A stretch of DNA of 61,783 bases from RUG12395 sp045541735. Its GTDB lineage: Bacteria; Bacillota; Clostridia; Oscillospirales; CAG-272. A program made the position numbers and the translations under genes. Location: assembly GCA_045541735.1 (NCBI GenBank), contig JAZQJQ010000086.1, forward strand, positions 1 to 61,783, read 5' to 3'. The notes under the pieces were generated by a model. That model had not been told where the DNA came from, did not search any database, and saw nothing but the letters and a program-made list of their open reading frames with translations. The first letter of the stretch is position 1, and the number at the start of each line of letters is the position of its first letter. Shown here piece after piece: positions 33,111-42,425 of this stretch.

Positions 33111-34629
33111 TCAGGGCGTGTCCGAGCACCTCGGCGGCGGCAGAGGCAAGCTCACCCGTGAGGTAGCCGTATTCGGAGTATTTTTCCTTTAAAAGATCAC
33201 CGGCGGCACCGTGCAGATATGCGGCGCACGCGGCGGCATCGAATGCGCTCTTTCCTTGGGCAAGTATGCCTGCGCACATGCCCGCAAGCACGTCTCCGCT
33301 TCCACCCTTGGCAAGACCGGGGTTGCCCGTGGCATTAAGGCACACGCGCCCGTCGGGGGCGGCTGTTACGGTGTCCGCGCCCTTTAAAAGAAGCACAGTG
33401 TTCTTTTCGGCGGCAAAAGTCTTTGCAATTGAATAACGGCTCGCGCCTATCTCCTCGGTGCCGTATCCCGTAAGTCGGGAGAACTCCTTTGGGTGCGGCG
33501 TGATGATCATATCGCGGTCTGCCTTTTCAAATCCAATAACGGAGAGTGCGTTTATCGCATCCGCGTCAAGCACAAGGCGTGTATTCTCTGCATTGCAAAG
33601 CTCGCGCACCAGGCTCTGAGTTCCTTCATTGTTTCCGAGTCCGCATCCGCAAAGCACGGCGGATGCACCTTTGATGCGGGAAATTATTTTATCTTTATCT
33701 GCCTCGCTCCAAACGGAGGAGTCGGGTACTTCGGTATATATCGCTTCCGGAAACGCGGAGGCACAGCAGGCTATAACGCTTTTTGGCGCAACAAGCTCGC
33801 AAAGTCCGGGCCCCATTCTGAGAGCTCCGGAAAGAGCAAGCCTTGCAGCTCCGGGCATCGCATCGGAGCCGCATATAAGTACGCACCGGCCATAGGTCCC
33901 CTTGTGGCTGTCCGCGCTTCGCTTGATAAATACCTTTCTGATGGCTTCCTTGTCGCATACCGTGTCGGTAAAGCTGTATTCCGCTTCAATGGAGCGGTAA
34001 TCCATACCGATATCGCATACCTCTATCCTTCCGCAGTAAGCGCGTGCGGGAAGCAGGTAGATGCCGCGCATAGGGTAGGACATACATACCGTCATATCTG
34101 CGATGAACGCGGTGCCTTCTACCGTGCCGTGCAGAGGATCGATCCCGGAGGGGCAGTCGATAGATACCTTGTATGCTCCGCTCTCAGCTGCAGTGCGCAT
34201 AGGCTCGCTAAGCTCCTCAGGGAGAGCCCCGTGAAATCCCGTGCCGAATACCGCATCTATAATAACGTCGCAGTCCGATATTGCTTTTTCGAATCTTTCT
34301 CCCATATCCAGGGGAAGCATCTTACATCCTGCCGAGCGAGCCTTGTGCATAAAATGGCTTGCCGCATCCGTGCGCTTCTTTTTGGGAAGGTAATTAAAAA
34401 CGGTAACGTCCCATCCCTGCAGGCGCAGTTCCTCGGCGATGACGTATCCGTCGCCGCCGTTGTTGCCGGTACCGCACAAAATAACGGCACGCCCGCCTGT
34501 GATCTTCCCCTCAATAGCCGAAACGGCGCAAAGACCCGCGTTGTACATAAGGGTCCTTTCGCCGTTTTGCTGAAGCTTTGCCTGATCGGCATCTATTTTT
34601 CTCATTAATTCGGGCGTTATTGCGTACAT
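33097..34629 (-). CDS. nnrD: Bifunctional NAD(P)H-hydrate epimerase/dehydratase
   Basis: This repairs hydrated NAD(P)H. The 510-aa protein fuses an epimerase (about 1-215; GTGNNGGDGYVIAEEL, IIDAVFGTGF, SIDCPSGID) to an ADP/ATP-dependent dehydratase (about 225-505; GVLICGSDAMPGAA-like CGSDAMPGAARLA, TPHPKEFSRL and NPGLAKGGSGDVLAGM). The fusion order is that of YjeF. It starts 3 bases before the end of the NUDIX gene and overlaps comF. Confidence 0.93.
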   Translation of the reverse strand: MYAITPELMRKIDADQAKLQQNGERTLMYNAGLCAVSAIEGKITGGRAVILCGTGNNGGDGYVIAEELRLQGWDVTVFNYLPKKKRTDAASHFMHKARSAGCKMLPLDMGERFEKAISDCDVIIDAVFGTGFHGALPEELSEPMRTAAESGAYKVSIDCPSGIDPLHGTVEGTAFIADMTVCMSYPMRGIYLLPARAYCGRIEVCDIGMDYRSIEAEYSFTDTVCDKEAIRKVFIKRSADSHKGTYGRCVLICGSDAMPGAARLALSGALRMGPGLCELVAPKSVIACCASAFPEAIYTEVPDSSVWSEADKDKIISRIKGASAVLCGCGLGNNEGTQSLVRELCNAENTRLVLDADAINALSVIGFEKADRDMIITPHPKEFSRLTGYGTEEIGASRYSIAKTFAAEKNTVLLLKGADTVTAAPDGRVCLNATGNPGLAKGGSGDVLAGMCAGILAQGKSAFDAAACAAYLHGAAGDLLKEKYSEYGYLTGELASAAAEVLGHALNEDR

Positions 34630-34632
34630 AGC

Positions 34633-35214
34633 TTAAAGCCTTCCTTCGAGTTTCATTACGTAGGCGCGCAGAAGCGCCGCCTGAGTTTTTGCATCCTCTA
34701 TCTTTCCGTCGCAAACGAGCTTTACCGCATCCTCAAGGGGCATTCTGAGCGATGTAAGAAATTCGCCGTCGTCGAGACTTGTTTCTCCAAAAGTAAGTCC
34801 CTTTGCAAGATACATCGTTATGCGCTCGTCAACGTATGCCGGGGTTGTATATATATCGCCGAGGCAGATCATTTCTTTGCACACGGCGCCCGTTTCCTCT
34901 TTTAGCTCCTTTTTGGCGCGTAAGAGACGGTCATCATCCTTGCTTTCCAGCTTCCCTGCGGGTATTTCCAGCATTACGCGCCCTGCGGGGTAGCGGTACT
35001 GGCGCACAAGGATCACATTGCCGTCCCCGTCTATGGGAACAACGCATACGGCACCGAGATGGCGTACAACGTCCCAATGTGCGTGCTTTCCGTCGGGAAG
35101 CTCTACTTCCTCGCTGTACACGCGGATTATGGCTCCGTCGTATTTTTCCTCGGCGTGAACGCCCTTTACCTCAAGGCCGTCGTCATTCCATAAAGCGGAA
35201 TAATCCTTCGCCAT
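34633..35214 (-). CDS. NUDIX hydrolase, ADP-ribose pyrophosphatase type
   Basis: The 193-aa enzyme would split ADP-ribose or a related nucleotide diphosphate. The Nudix box is GKLESKDDDRLLRAKKELKEETG (here given in parts: GKLESKDDD, then AKKELKEETG); the usual REL is KEL. RYPAGRVMLEIPAG before it is typical of ADP-ribose pyrophosphatases. Pairing with NnrD fits NAD metabolite clean-up. Its start shares one base with the stop of the next gene. Confidence 0.85.
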   Translation of the reverse strand: MAKDYSALWNDDGLEVKGVHAEEKYDGAIIRVYSEEVELPDGKHAHWDVVRHLGAVCVVPIDGDGNVILVRQYRYPAGRVMLEIPAGKLESKDDDRLLRAKKELKEETGAVCKEMICLGDIYTTPAYVDERITMYLAKGLTFGETSLDDGEFLTSLRMPLEDAVKLVCDGKIEDAKTQAALLRAYVMKLEGRL

Positions 35215-36149
35215 TACTTTGCTCCTTTTGCGGCTTTTTCCGTTTCGTATTTTTCAAGTGCGATACGGAGTTTTTTCTTTTTTATAAGCTTGGGTACAAC
35301 GATTATTGCCGCAACGGCAAGTATACATACGGCAAAGATGATATAGTCAAGCACTATGGAAACGTCCTTCATGCCGATAAGCTCGAAAAGCATACTGGTG
35401 GTCCTCGCCTTGGAGAGGGGGGAAGTCTTTATAGCTGTTTCTCCGGTGTATTCACTTACGGTCTTTCCTTCGGAAACGATCTTCACTCCGTTTATGGAGA
35501 GCGTTTTATCGGAAACAAGAGCCGCCGCCGGGGATGAGATATCAAGGGTAGTGTAAGAAACGACAAGCTTGTTTGATGCGTGTACGGAGTTATTTGCCTT
35601 TAGGGTACCGCCCGTAAGACGTATCTCTCTGCCTGCAATTGCCGTTTCCTTGGAGTTTATCTCAATGCTTCCGCCCGTCTGGCTGAAGGTCGCATAGGGG
35701 GAACTGATGCCGATACCCTCGGAGTTGATCATGTAGGTGCCGGATTCGATTATGACCTTCTTATCGTCCATATTGATGGGGTTGAGGAAGCCTACCTCTC
35801 CGCCGTTCAATATAAGCGTGCCCTCACCGCGGAAATATGCTTCGCCTTCTATATCGAGCGCTGCATAGGAGGCGGTGATGGTGTTCGTACCCTCAAGAAC
35901 TACGGTAGCGCCGTTAGGTATACGGAGACCGTAGCGGTCCTTGGTGTTTACGGTGAAGTTGGTAAGCGTGAGCGTGTCGGTCTTGTTGTTCCAGTAAAAG
36001 CCGTCGCCGCTGGTATTCTTTCTTACGTCAAGCAGATTAACGGTGGAGGTGAATTCTCCCGCGCTTACGAAAACGGGAAGCGCGCAGAGAAGAAGTGCGC
36101 AAAGCAGAAGCACGGAAAGTGCCTTGAAAGAGAAATTGCGGTTTTTCAT
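35214..36149 (-). CDS. Beta-helix surface protein, Cthe_2159-like carbohydrate-binding
   Basis: The 311-aa protein has a signal peptide (hydrophobic LSVLLLCALLLCALPVFVSA), a right-handed beta-helix built of short rungs (GLRIPNGATVVLEGTNTI, YAALDIEGEAYFRGEGTL, AIAGREIRLTGGTL) and one membrane helix near residues 268-288, followed by a Lys-rich tail. Rungs of this kind resemble the Cthe_2159 domain that binds acidic sugars. It is thus a membrane-anchored surface protein facing outward. It lies 9 bases after radC and abuts the NUDIX gene; the neighbours are housekeeping genes, so context adds little. Confidence 0.7.
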   Translation of the reverse strand: MKNRNFSFKALSVLLLCALLLCALPVFVSAGEFTSTVNLLDVRKNTSGDGFYWNNKTDTLTLTNFTVNTKDRYGLRIPNGATVVLEGTNTITASYAALDIEGEAYFRGEGTLILNGGEVGFLNPINMDDKKVIIESGTYMINSEGIGISSPYATFSQTGGSIEINSKETAIAGREIRLTGGTLKANNSVHASNKLVVSYTTLDISSPAAALVSDKTLSINGVKIVSEGKTVSEYTGETAIKTSPLSKARTTSMLFELIGMKDVSIVLDYIIFAVCILAVAAIIVVPKLIKKKKLRIALEKYETEKAAKGAK

Positions 36150-36158
36150 TATCTTTAC

Positions 36159-36932
36159 CTATCCTTCGTAGTTGGGAATCTTGTTTTTTTCTATATCGTA
36201 ATAGAATTTACTTGTGTTCATACCTGCGTAGAATTCGCTTGTTTGTGCATGCTGACGGACTACTCCGTTCATTTTGAACATAAGCGGAAGGTATTTGCCC
36301 TCTGCTATTATGTAGTGCTCGAGCAGGGGAACTCCGACGTTTTTGAGCGATATCTCAAGATTACCCGTCGTTTGTATATCCTCAAGCGACGGAATGGCAA
36401 CTCCGCTCGGATGGTTATGAGCAATAACGGCAATTGCCGCCTTGCGTACCATACACGGCTCTATGATCATACGCGGAGTTATGTGCGCGGAGCTGACTGT
36501 ACCGGAAAACACCTTAACCGTGTCGATTATCCTCATACTGTTATCGAGCATCGTAAGATAAACGACCTCGTTCGTTTCGCCGAGGAATTTAGCAACGTAC
36601 ATCTTGCCCAGAGTATCTGCGGTCTCGGCAGAGTTTTCGGGCACTTCGCTCTCAGCGTAATATCTCCCGGCAAGCTGAGGTATAAGCTTCAATAGAGTTA
36701 CGGCGTGCTCGCCTATTCCGTCTACCTCCATAAGGGCAACCGGATCGGCATCAAGTACTCCCGCAATATTTCCGAATCGGTCAAGAAGCGCGTGCGCAAG
36801 CTCGTTCGTGTCCTTTTGCGGTATTGCATAAAACAGTAAAAGCTCAAGTACGTTATGCTCCGCAAAGCTTTTGAGTCCCTCGGACATAAATCTTGCCTTC
36901 ACTCTGCTTCTGTGGTCCTTGTGTGGATTCAT
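36159..36932 (-). CDS. radC: RadC/JAB-domain DNA repair-like protein
   Basis: The 257-aa protein has an N-terminal helix-hairpin-helix part (LELLLFYAIPQKDTNELAHALL) and a C-terminal JAMM metalloprotease-like domain with the metal motif HNHPSGVAIPS. The start MNPHKDHRS has GGAGAGA upstream. RadC's true biochemical role is not settled, despite the name. It is separated from the PAS-like gene by 63 bases. Confidence 0.9.
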   Translation of the reverse strand: MNPHKDHRSRVKARFMSEGLKSFAEHNVLELLLFYAIPQKDTNELAHALLDRFGNIAGVLDADPVALMEVDGIGEHAVTLLKLIPQLAGRYYAESEVPENSAETADTLGKMYVAKFLGETNEVVYLTMLDNSMRIIDTVKVFSGTVSSAHITPRMIIEPCMVRKAAIAVIAHNHPSGVAIPSLEDIQTTGNLEISLKNVGVPLLEHYIIAEGKYLPLMFKMNGVVRQHAQTSEFYAGMNTSKFYYDIEKNKIPNYEG

Positions 36933-36995
36933 CCTATTCTCTCCGTTTGGGATTTTAACTTATGTATTTTACCATAATATACGGCGTATGTCAAT

Positions 36996-37907
36996 CTATA
37001 TCAGCAGTTCGGTTACGGCATATATTGAGGTAACGGTATTTCCGATAAGGTCTGCGGGCGCCTTGAAGCCTGCATCGCCGGGATCAAACGCAGCAGCGCG
37101 CAAGGTCACGCTCAACACGTTTTTCCCGTTTGTGTCCGCATGGATGGAAAAACCGCAGCTTTCCGCTGTCTGCATAGCCACAAGCATAGGCACTTGAGCA
37201 CTTGTGAAGCACGAAGATATAAGGGAAGCCTGCGTGCACGCGCTGAGGCTTGCTTCAAGATCCGATGCCATTTCTGCGGAGAACGCTATAGTTGTGCCCA
37301 AGCGGTCCTCTTTAAGGCAGACGTTTATATCATCCTTTGCGCCCTTGCAGTATGCCGCAATGATAGCTGTTGCACAGCAAAGCAAGGCATTGCGCTTTTG
37401 CACCGCACAGCCTACGGTGCTTACGTTGGAAACGGTTTTTAGTGTTTTACCGTTCTTTTGCACGGCTTTTGATGCTATATCTGTCCAGGTCTGTACTGTT
37501 TGCGCGTTCAAAAGTGCTTCTGCGTTTCCGTATAACGGCGAAAAGCAGGCGGTAAGCATTCTTCTGCCGTCAAGCTCTGTCGGCAGACTGCTTTTCTCTT
37601 CCTCCGAATTGCGCACAAGTGCGAATACGTATACGGTAGCTCCGCATAGGCTCTGTCTGTCCGCAAGCAGGGTGTAGTGTTTGCAGTTGCGGTGCATATC
37701 AAGCTTTGCAATGGCAAAGGGATCGTTTTTAAAAGATTCTTCCAAATCCGCGATAAGCTTACCGTCAAGCTCCGCTTTTCCGCGGTCTATCCATTTAACG
37801 GTGAGAGGCTCGGTGTACGCTGTTCTGTTTGCAAACAGAACGCGCATGCCCGGATCGCAGATCACGCACGGCAGTGTGCAGGATATATCTCCGTAAAAAG
37901 AAAACAT
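36996..37907 (-). CDS. PAS-like sensor protein with degenerate kinase-like tail
   Basis: This 303-aa protein is not one I can assign to a family. The start MFSFYGDIS was chosen for the GAGGTGG site 3-9 bases before it. Residues 8-110 look PAS-like (CVICDPGMRVLFANRTAY, then YVFALVRN). The rest (about 120-303) has the rhythm of a histidine-kinase dimerisation and ATPase part but lacks a phospho-His box, N box and G boxes; the end GFSIHADTNGKNVLSVTLRA only resembles the last strands. It has no membrane segment. It starts 7 bases after an XRE gene, so it likely forms a regulatory pair. Confidence 0.5.
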   Translation of the reverse strand: MFSFYGDISCTLPCVICDPGMRVLFANRTAYTEPLTVKWIDRGKAELDGKLIADLEESFKNDPFAIAKLDMHRNCKHYTLLADRQSLCGATVYVFALVRNSEEEKSSLPTELDGRRMLTACFSPLYGNAEALLNAQTVQTWTDIASKAVQKNGKTLKTVSNVSTVGCAVQKRNALLCCATAIIAAYCKGAKDDINVCLKEDRLGTTIAFSAEMASDLEASLSACTQASLISSCFTSAQVPMLVAMQTAESCGFSIHADTNGKNVLSVTLRAAAFDPGDAGFKAPADLIGNTVTSIYAVTELLI

Positions 37908-37914
37908 AGCCACC

Positions 37915-38127
37915 TCACTTCCCGCATTTTTGTGGATCGCGCTCGAATATGTAGTCAAGTGAGACGCAATAGTGGTCGGCAAGCGCAAGGAGGTGGCTGA
38001 GAGGAATGTTTTGGAACCCGCGCTCATAACGTGAATATACCGTTTGCTTGATCCCAAGAAGATCGGCAACGTCCTGCTGCTTCATATCGTGATCCTCGCG
38101 TAGGTCGCGTAGTCTGCGTATGTACAT
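37915..38127 (-). CDS. XRE-family transcriptional regulator
   Basis: The 70-aa protein is little more than a helix-turn-helix (LREDHDMKQQDVADLLGIKQTVYSRYERGFQ, in two parts: MKQQDVADLLGI and TVYSRYERG), with LSHLLALADHYCVSLDYIF behind it. Homologues of this short type occur in phage and mobile elements and as partners to sensors. It precedes the PAS-like gene by 7 bases and lies behind the GH2 terminator, with an AT-rich promoter region of about 100 bases. Confidence 0.8.
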   Translation of the reverse strand: MYIRRLRDLREDHDMKQQDVADLLGIKQTVYSRYERGFQNIPLSHLLALADHYCVSLDYIFERDPQKCGK

Positions 38128-38225
38128 TTTATTACTCTCCGTAGTATTAATCGGTACTATGGAAAAGTATAACCTAAAACGCGTTGTAAATCATCACGTA
38201 GTACTTATAAGTACTGGCGTTGGTA

Positions 38226-38270
38226 AAGAAAAACTGCACGCTGCGGATAATTCGAATCCGCAGCGTGCAA
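38226..38270 (-). terminator. Intrinsic terminator of GH2 gene
   Basis: On the minus strand a perfect stem GCACGCTGCGGAT with ATCCGCAGCGTGC around a short TCGAAT-type loop is followed by GTTTTTCTTT. Confidence 0.85.
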
Positions 38271-38285
38271 ACTTTTGCGTATTAT

Positions 38286-40064
38286 TTACTTGCAGTGACG
38301 TGCGCGAACGTTGATAGCGCGGATCTTTGCCACATCGACCTTGGGGTTGCGGTCCATATCAAGCAGACCGTTTACCTCCTGGAATACGTCGGTAAGCTGA
38401 GTGTAGCAGTAGCCGCGGATGTAGGGCATGGACTTGAAGGCAGTGGTGATATCGTCGTAGCGGTCAAGGAATACCTGCTCGTCGTTTACCGCGCCGTTAT
38501 AACCCCAGTTGCCGTTGCCGCTGTCCTTGGAGAATGCGATTCCGCCGTACTCGGTAAGCAGGCAGGGCTTGCCTGTGTTATCGTAGTTATCCGCGGTGAC
38601 GGTGCGGCCCTTGTTGGGGCATCCGAGACCGAAGATCTCTGCATCCTCGTAATCCTCATGGCGGAGGTCCTTGTTGTATGCGGTGTAGTCATGTGCGGTC
38701 ACGATATCGGTCTCAGCCTGCTCCCAACCGTCGTTGCCGGAAACAAAGCGTGTTCCGTCAAGGCTGTGTACAACGTGGTAGAGCATATCGTTAAGCTGCT
38801 GCATCTCCTCGTTTTCCTTGATGCCGTAAACGCCCCAGCTCTCGTTAAGAGGCACCCAAGCGATAAGGGAGGGGTGGTTATAGTCGCGCTTTATAGCCTC
38901 GGAAAGGTCGCGGAGCATATTGCGCTTCTCTGCATCATTAAACCAATAAGCGGAGGGAAGCTCGCCCCAAACAAGGAGACCGAGCTTATCTGCCCAGTAA
39001 AGGTAACGGGGATCCTCGAATTTCTGATGCTTTCTTGCACCGTTGAAGCCGAGCTTACGGGTAAGCTCGATATCAAGCTTGAGCGCATCGTCTGTGGGAG
39101 CGGTAAGCAGACCGTCTTTCCAGTAGCCCTGGTCAAGGATAAGGCGCTGGTAAAGCTCGCGGTAGTTAAGGTAGATGCGGTCGCCGATGATCTCGATCTT
39201 GCGCATGCCGAAGTAGGTCACAAGGCTGTCCTCTACCTCGTTATCGCGTACGAGAGACACGTTAACGTCATAAAGATTGGGGGTGGCGGGGAACCAATAG
39301 TGGAATCCCTCAATCGTCTCGTCGTGGCCGAGGGAGAGGGTAAGCTCCGCGCGGCGGCGGCAGAAGGAGGTGGTACCGTCAACGACAGGCTTGCCGTTGT
39401 AGGTCACTTCAACCTTCGCCTTCATTCCCTCGGGAACGTTGTTTGCGTTTATTTCAAACTTAACGGAAGCGCGGTCAACGTCGGGACTGATGCGTACTTC
39501 CTTTATGTAGTTCATTCCGACAGCCTCAAGCCATACGGACTGCCAGATACCGCTCATGGGAGCGTACCAGCAAGCGAAGTTCTCGGGGCGGAAGCTCTGC
39601 TTTCCGCGGGGCTGCTCAGTGTCAAGTCTGTCCTCGCACATAACGGTAAGATGGTGCTTCTTCTTGCCGTCGCATTTTACGTGATTGGTGATATCGAAAT
39701 CAAAGGGGGTGTAACCGCCCTCGTGGGAGCCGAGGAACTGACCGTCGAGCCATACCTTGGTTATGTAGTCTGCTGCGCCGAAGTGCAGAAGAACTCTCTT
39801 GGATTCAAATTCAGCGGGAACGGTAACGGTGCGGTGGTACCATATATAATCGGAATGGCGCCTATCGTTAAGACCGGAAAGCTCGCACTGATAAACGAAG
39901 GGGACGGTGATCTTGGTGTCAAGGGTGGTTCTGCCCTGCCACTTTTCAGCCTCACCAATGCCGCTTTCGTCAAACGCGAAGTCCCATTCGCCGTTCAGGC
40001 AAAGCCAGCTTTCGCGGTATTTGTCGGGACGCGGATGCTCGGAACGGGGTATCTGCTTAGTCAT
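38286..40064 (-). CDS. GH2 family glycoside hydrolase
   Basis: The 592-aa retaining enzyme would cut a beta-galactoside, beta-glucuronide or similar bond. N-terminal sugar-binding (about 15-185, WLCLNGEWDFAFD, WYHRTV and GYTPFDFDIT) and immunoglobulin-like (about 190-285) domains precede the TIM barrel. Catalytic residues are Glu408 in PLNESWG (acid/base) and Glu505 in LTEYGGIAF (nucleophile). The lack of a signal peptide places it in the cytosol, acting on imported sugars. A GGAGGAAG site and a TTGAAA/TATAAT promoter stand before it. Substrate is uncertain. Confidence 0.88.
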   Translation of the reverse strand: MTKQIPRSEHPRPDKYRESWLCLNGEWDFAFDESGIGEAEKWQGRTTLDTKITVPFVYQCELSGLNDRRHSDYIWYHRTVTVPAEFESKRVLLHFGAADYITKVWLDGQFLGSHEGGYTPFDFDITNHVKCDGKKKHHLTVMCEDRLDTEQPRGKQSFRPENFACWYAPMSGIWQSVWLEAVGMNYIKEVRISPDVDRASVKFEINANNVPEGMKAKVEVTYNGKPVVDGTTSFCRRRAELTLSLGHDETIEGFHYWFPATPNLYDVNVSLVRDNEVEDSLVTYFGMRKIEIIGDRIYLNYRELYQRLILDQGYWKDGLLTAPTDDALKLDIELTRKLGFNGARKHQKFEDPRYLYWADKLGLLVWGELPSAYWFNDAEKRNMLRDLSEAIKRDYNHPSLIAWVPLNESWGVYGIKENEEMQQLNDMLYHVVHSLDGTRFVSGNDGWEQAETDIVTAHDYTAYNKDLRHEDYEDAEIFGLGCPNKGRTVTADNYDNTGKPCLLTEYGGIAFSKDSGNGNWGYNGAVNDEQVFLDRYDDITTAFKSMPYIRGYCYTQLTDVFQEVNGLLDMDRNPKVDVAKIRAINVRARHCK

Positions 40065-40171
40065 AATGCTTCCTCCAGATTTACAAAAAGTTGTTGTGAT
40101 AATGAAAAAATCAAATTAATAATTTGTTTTAATTAAGGGATTTTTTGCAATTTTGCCCTTATACAATATCT

Positions 40172-40200
40172 ATTATATATTATAAAAAATTGCTTTTCAA
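40172..40200 (-). promoter_or_regulatory. Promoter of GH2 gene
   Basis: On the minus strand TTGAAA (40195-40200), 17 bases, TATAAT (40172-40177). The leader is about 95 bases, AT-rich, and could hold a regulator site, but I see no clear palindrome. Confidence 0.75.
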
Positions 40201-40211
40201 TAGATATGAGA

Positions 40212-40240
40212 AAAAAACCGCCCAAACGGGCGGTTTTTGT
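40212..40240 (-). terminator. Terminator of thiI/proB
   Basis: AAAAACCGCCC and GGGCGGTTTTT around a 4-base loop give a short strong hairpin with T-runs on both strands. It shares the ACCGCC arm of the composite terminators but has no inserted loop, so it may be the simple form of that element. Confidence 0.85.
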
Positions 40241-40263
40241 TCGTTTTGATAAAAGAGTTCGTT

Positions 40264-41436
40264 TTATTCAAACAGCTTGATATATTCTCTGCTCTCAAAC
40301 GCTTCCTTTGCAAGCGCTTCGAAATCGAGCTTTGATTCCTCGTTAAGCAGCTTGTGAAGCTCGGGCCTTGTGCGCGGATGACGGGGAGTGAAAACGGTGC
40401 AGCAATCCTCAAACGGCTGGATGGAAGTTTCAAAGCTGCCTATCTTACGCGCTATCGTAACTATCTCTTCCTTATCCAGTCCTATGCAGGGACGGAACAC
40501 GGGCATTGTAACGATATTATTGGTTACGGTGATCGCTTCCGTTGTCTGGCTTGCGACTTGACCGAGGCTTTCGCCCGTAATGAGCGCTCCGCAGTTTGCA
40601 TCCTTTGCGTACATTTCCGCAATGCGCATCATAAAACGGCGCAGAAGGAGGGTGAAATAATCCTCATCGCAATTATCCCGTATTGTTTCCTGGATCTTGG
40701 TAAGCGAGATAACGCAAGCCTGGCGAACGCAGGTGTAGGGCGAAATGATGCGTGCAAGCTCCATTACCTTTTCCCTGGCTCTCTCACTCGTATAGGGGAA
40801 GCTGTCGTAGTGCAGAAGCTGAACGGACATACCGCGCTTTGCCATCATATAGCCGGCAACAGGGCTGTCTATGCCGCCGGAAAGCAGGAGAAGTCCTCTG
40901 CCGCTGGAGCCTACGGGAATTCCGCCCGCTGCTTTTACCTGACCTGCGTGCACGTACGCATACTCATCGCGCACCTCAACTCTTACGGTAACGTCGGGGT
41001 TGTGGATGTCGACCTTTAGACCGCGTACCGTGTCAAGTATAACGCCGCCTACCTCGCGGCTTATCTCGGGACTGGTCATGGGGAATCGCTTGTCGCTTCG
41101 CTTTGCCTCTACTTTGAAGGTTCGTGCGCCTTCCATTTTTTCGGGGAGGTATTCGCGTGCGGCGGCGTAGATCGCCTCCGGCGTTTTTTCGCAAACGCAG
41201 GCGCGTACCGCTGCAACTATACCGAAAACGGTAAGGCAGGCTTCAAACATTCCCTCGATATCGGAGAACTCGTCGTCCGGCTCAATAAAAACGGTACTTT
41301 GCGCCGTGTGCACCTTAAAGCCTCCGTGGCGCTTTGCTCTGCCCTTCAGCTCGCGCGAGAGCATGGCTTCAAAATGCGGGCGGTTAGTGCCCTTTAACAC
41401 TATCTCGCCGTATTTGCAAAGAATTATCTCTTTCAT
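40264..41436 (-). CDS. thiI: tRNA 4-thiouridine synthase ThiI
   Basis: ThiI puts sulfur into tRNA uridine-8 and, in some bacteria, into the thiazole precursor. The 390-aa protein has a ferredoxin-like domain and THUMP domain (about 1-170), then a PP-loop ATPase with LLLLSGGIDSPVAGYMM and the conserved GESLGQVASQT. It lacks the C-terminal rhodanese domain; FEDCCTVFTPRHP carries the conserved cysteine near residue 343. The start ATG shares one base with the stop of proB. The desulfurase at 23 kb is a plausible sulfur donor. Confidence 0.93.
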   Translation of the reverse strand: MKEIILCKYGEIVLKGTNRPHFEAMLSRELKGRAKRHGGFKVHTAQSTVFIEPDDEFSDIEGMFEACLTVFGIVAAVRACVCEKTPEAIYAAAREYLPEKMEGARTFKVEAKRSDKRFPMTSPEISREVGGVILDTVRGLKVDIHNPDVTVRVEVRDEYAYVHAGQVKAAGGIPVGSSGRGLLLLSGGIDSPVAGYMMAKRGMSVQLLHYDSFPYTSERAREKVMELARIISPYTCVRQACVISLTKIQETIRDNCDEDYFTLLLRRFMMRIAEMYAKDANCGALITGESLGQVASQTTEAITVTNNIVTMPVFRPCIGLDKEEIVTIARKIGSFETSIQPFEDCCTVFTPRHPRTRPELHKLLNEESKLDFEALAKEAFESREYIKLFE

Positions 41437-42248
41437 TACTTCCTCTCGGCGGCAAAATACGTACCGCGCGCCTTTCCTTCAAGAATGGAGTAAAGCACTT
41501 CCGGCTCAGCGCCGTGGGCAAGGAACATCGGAATGCCTGCCGCACCCGCTATCTGAGCTGCCTCAAGCTTGCTTCGCATACCGCCCGTACCTCCTGCTGT
41601 ACCGGCACCGCCGGCACACGCGATAAGCTCGGGGGTTATCTTTTCAACATGCTCGATAAGCGTTGCCGTGGGGTCGTTTCTCGGGTCGGCGGTGAAAAAT
41701 CCCTCGCTGTCGCTGAGGTTGATGAGAAGGTCTGCCCCGCAAAGCTCTGCAACGTAGGCGGAAAGTGTGTCGTTATCGCCGAAGGATATCTTATCTCCGC
41801 TCTTTGTTTCAAGCTGGGCGGAGGAAACGGGGTCGTTCTCGTTCACTATCGGCAGGCAGGAGAGATCGAAAAGTATGCTGAAGGTGCTTGCCGCGCTCTT
41901 GCGTCTTTCCTCGTTATCAACAACGTCCTTGGTAAGCAGAAGCTGTGCAACCGTTTGTCCGTAATGCGCAAAAAAACGCTCGTATATCTTCATAAGCTCG
42001 CCCTGGCCTATTGCGGCAAGAGCCTGCTTTTCCTCCGTGCTTTTCGGGCGGCGGTCAAGACCGATGCGCGCAATACCCGCGCCGACAGCGCCGGAAGAAA
42101 CAAGAACTATCTCGATGCCCGAATTTTTGAGGTCGGAGAGCACGCGTGAGAGCTCCTCGATACGGCGCAGATTAAGCTTTCCGGTAGGGTGGGAGAGGGT
42201 GGACGTGCCCACTTTTACTACTATTCTGGAGTATTTTTTGTTATCCAC
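41436..42248 (-). CDS. proB: Glutamate 5-kinase
   Basis: ProB makes glutamate 5-phosphate in the first step of proline synthesis. The 270-aa kinase shows VVKVGTSTLSH at the phosphate-binding start, VSSGAVGAGIARIGL, PIVNENDPVSS, SFGDNDTLSAYVA and GTGGMRSKLEAA. It lacks the C-terminal PUA domain found in many longer forms, as in several Bacillota enzymes. No proA follows; thiI does, a functional mismatch that suggests plain co-transcription. Confidence 0.93.
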   Translation of the reverse strand: MDNKKYSRIVVKVGTSTLSHPTGKLNLRRIEELSRVLSDLKNSGIEIVLVSSGAVGAGIARIGLDRRPKSTEEKQALAAIGQGELMKIYERFFAHYGQTVAQLLLTKDVVDNEERRKSAASTFSILFDLSCLPIVNENDPVSSAQLETKSGDKISFGDNDTLSAYVAELCGADLLINLSDSEGFFTADPRNDPTATLIEHVEKITPELIACAGGAGTAGGTGGMRSKLEAAQIAGAAGIPMFLAHGAEPEVLYSILEGKARGTYFAAERK

Positions 42249-42300
42249 GGTATTACCTTCGTTTTATGGCAAAAAATAAAGAAATTTTTGCGTTTTTCTA

Positions 42301-42329
42301 TTTAAATTTGATTCGGCGTGTTGTATAAT
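42301..42329 (+). promoter_or_regulatory. Promoter of U32-mre cluster
   Basis: TTTAAA (42301-42306), 17-base spacer, TATAAT (42324-42329). The predicted start of transcription near 42336 rules out the longest reading frame of the U32 gene and supports its GTG start. Confidence 0.7.
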
Positions 42330-42425
42330 GAATGTATTAGGCAAAATATACCCACGCGGCATACTATACATTATAATTACTTAACGGCAAAAATGCAAGA
42401 GTTTTGGCAGAAAAGGGGGATAGCT

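Noticed and set aside
38220..40136. 638-codon plus-strand frame opposite GH2
   Set aside because: It is antisense to a conserved enzyme with both catalytic residues, and has no motif or start signal of its own.
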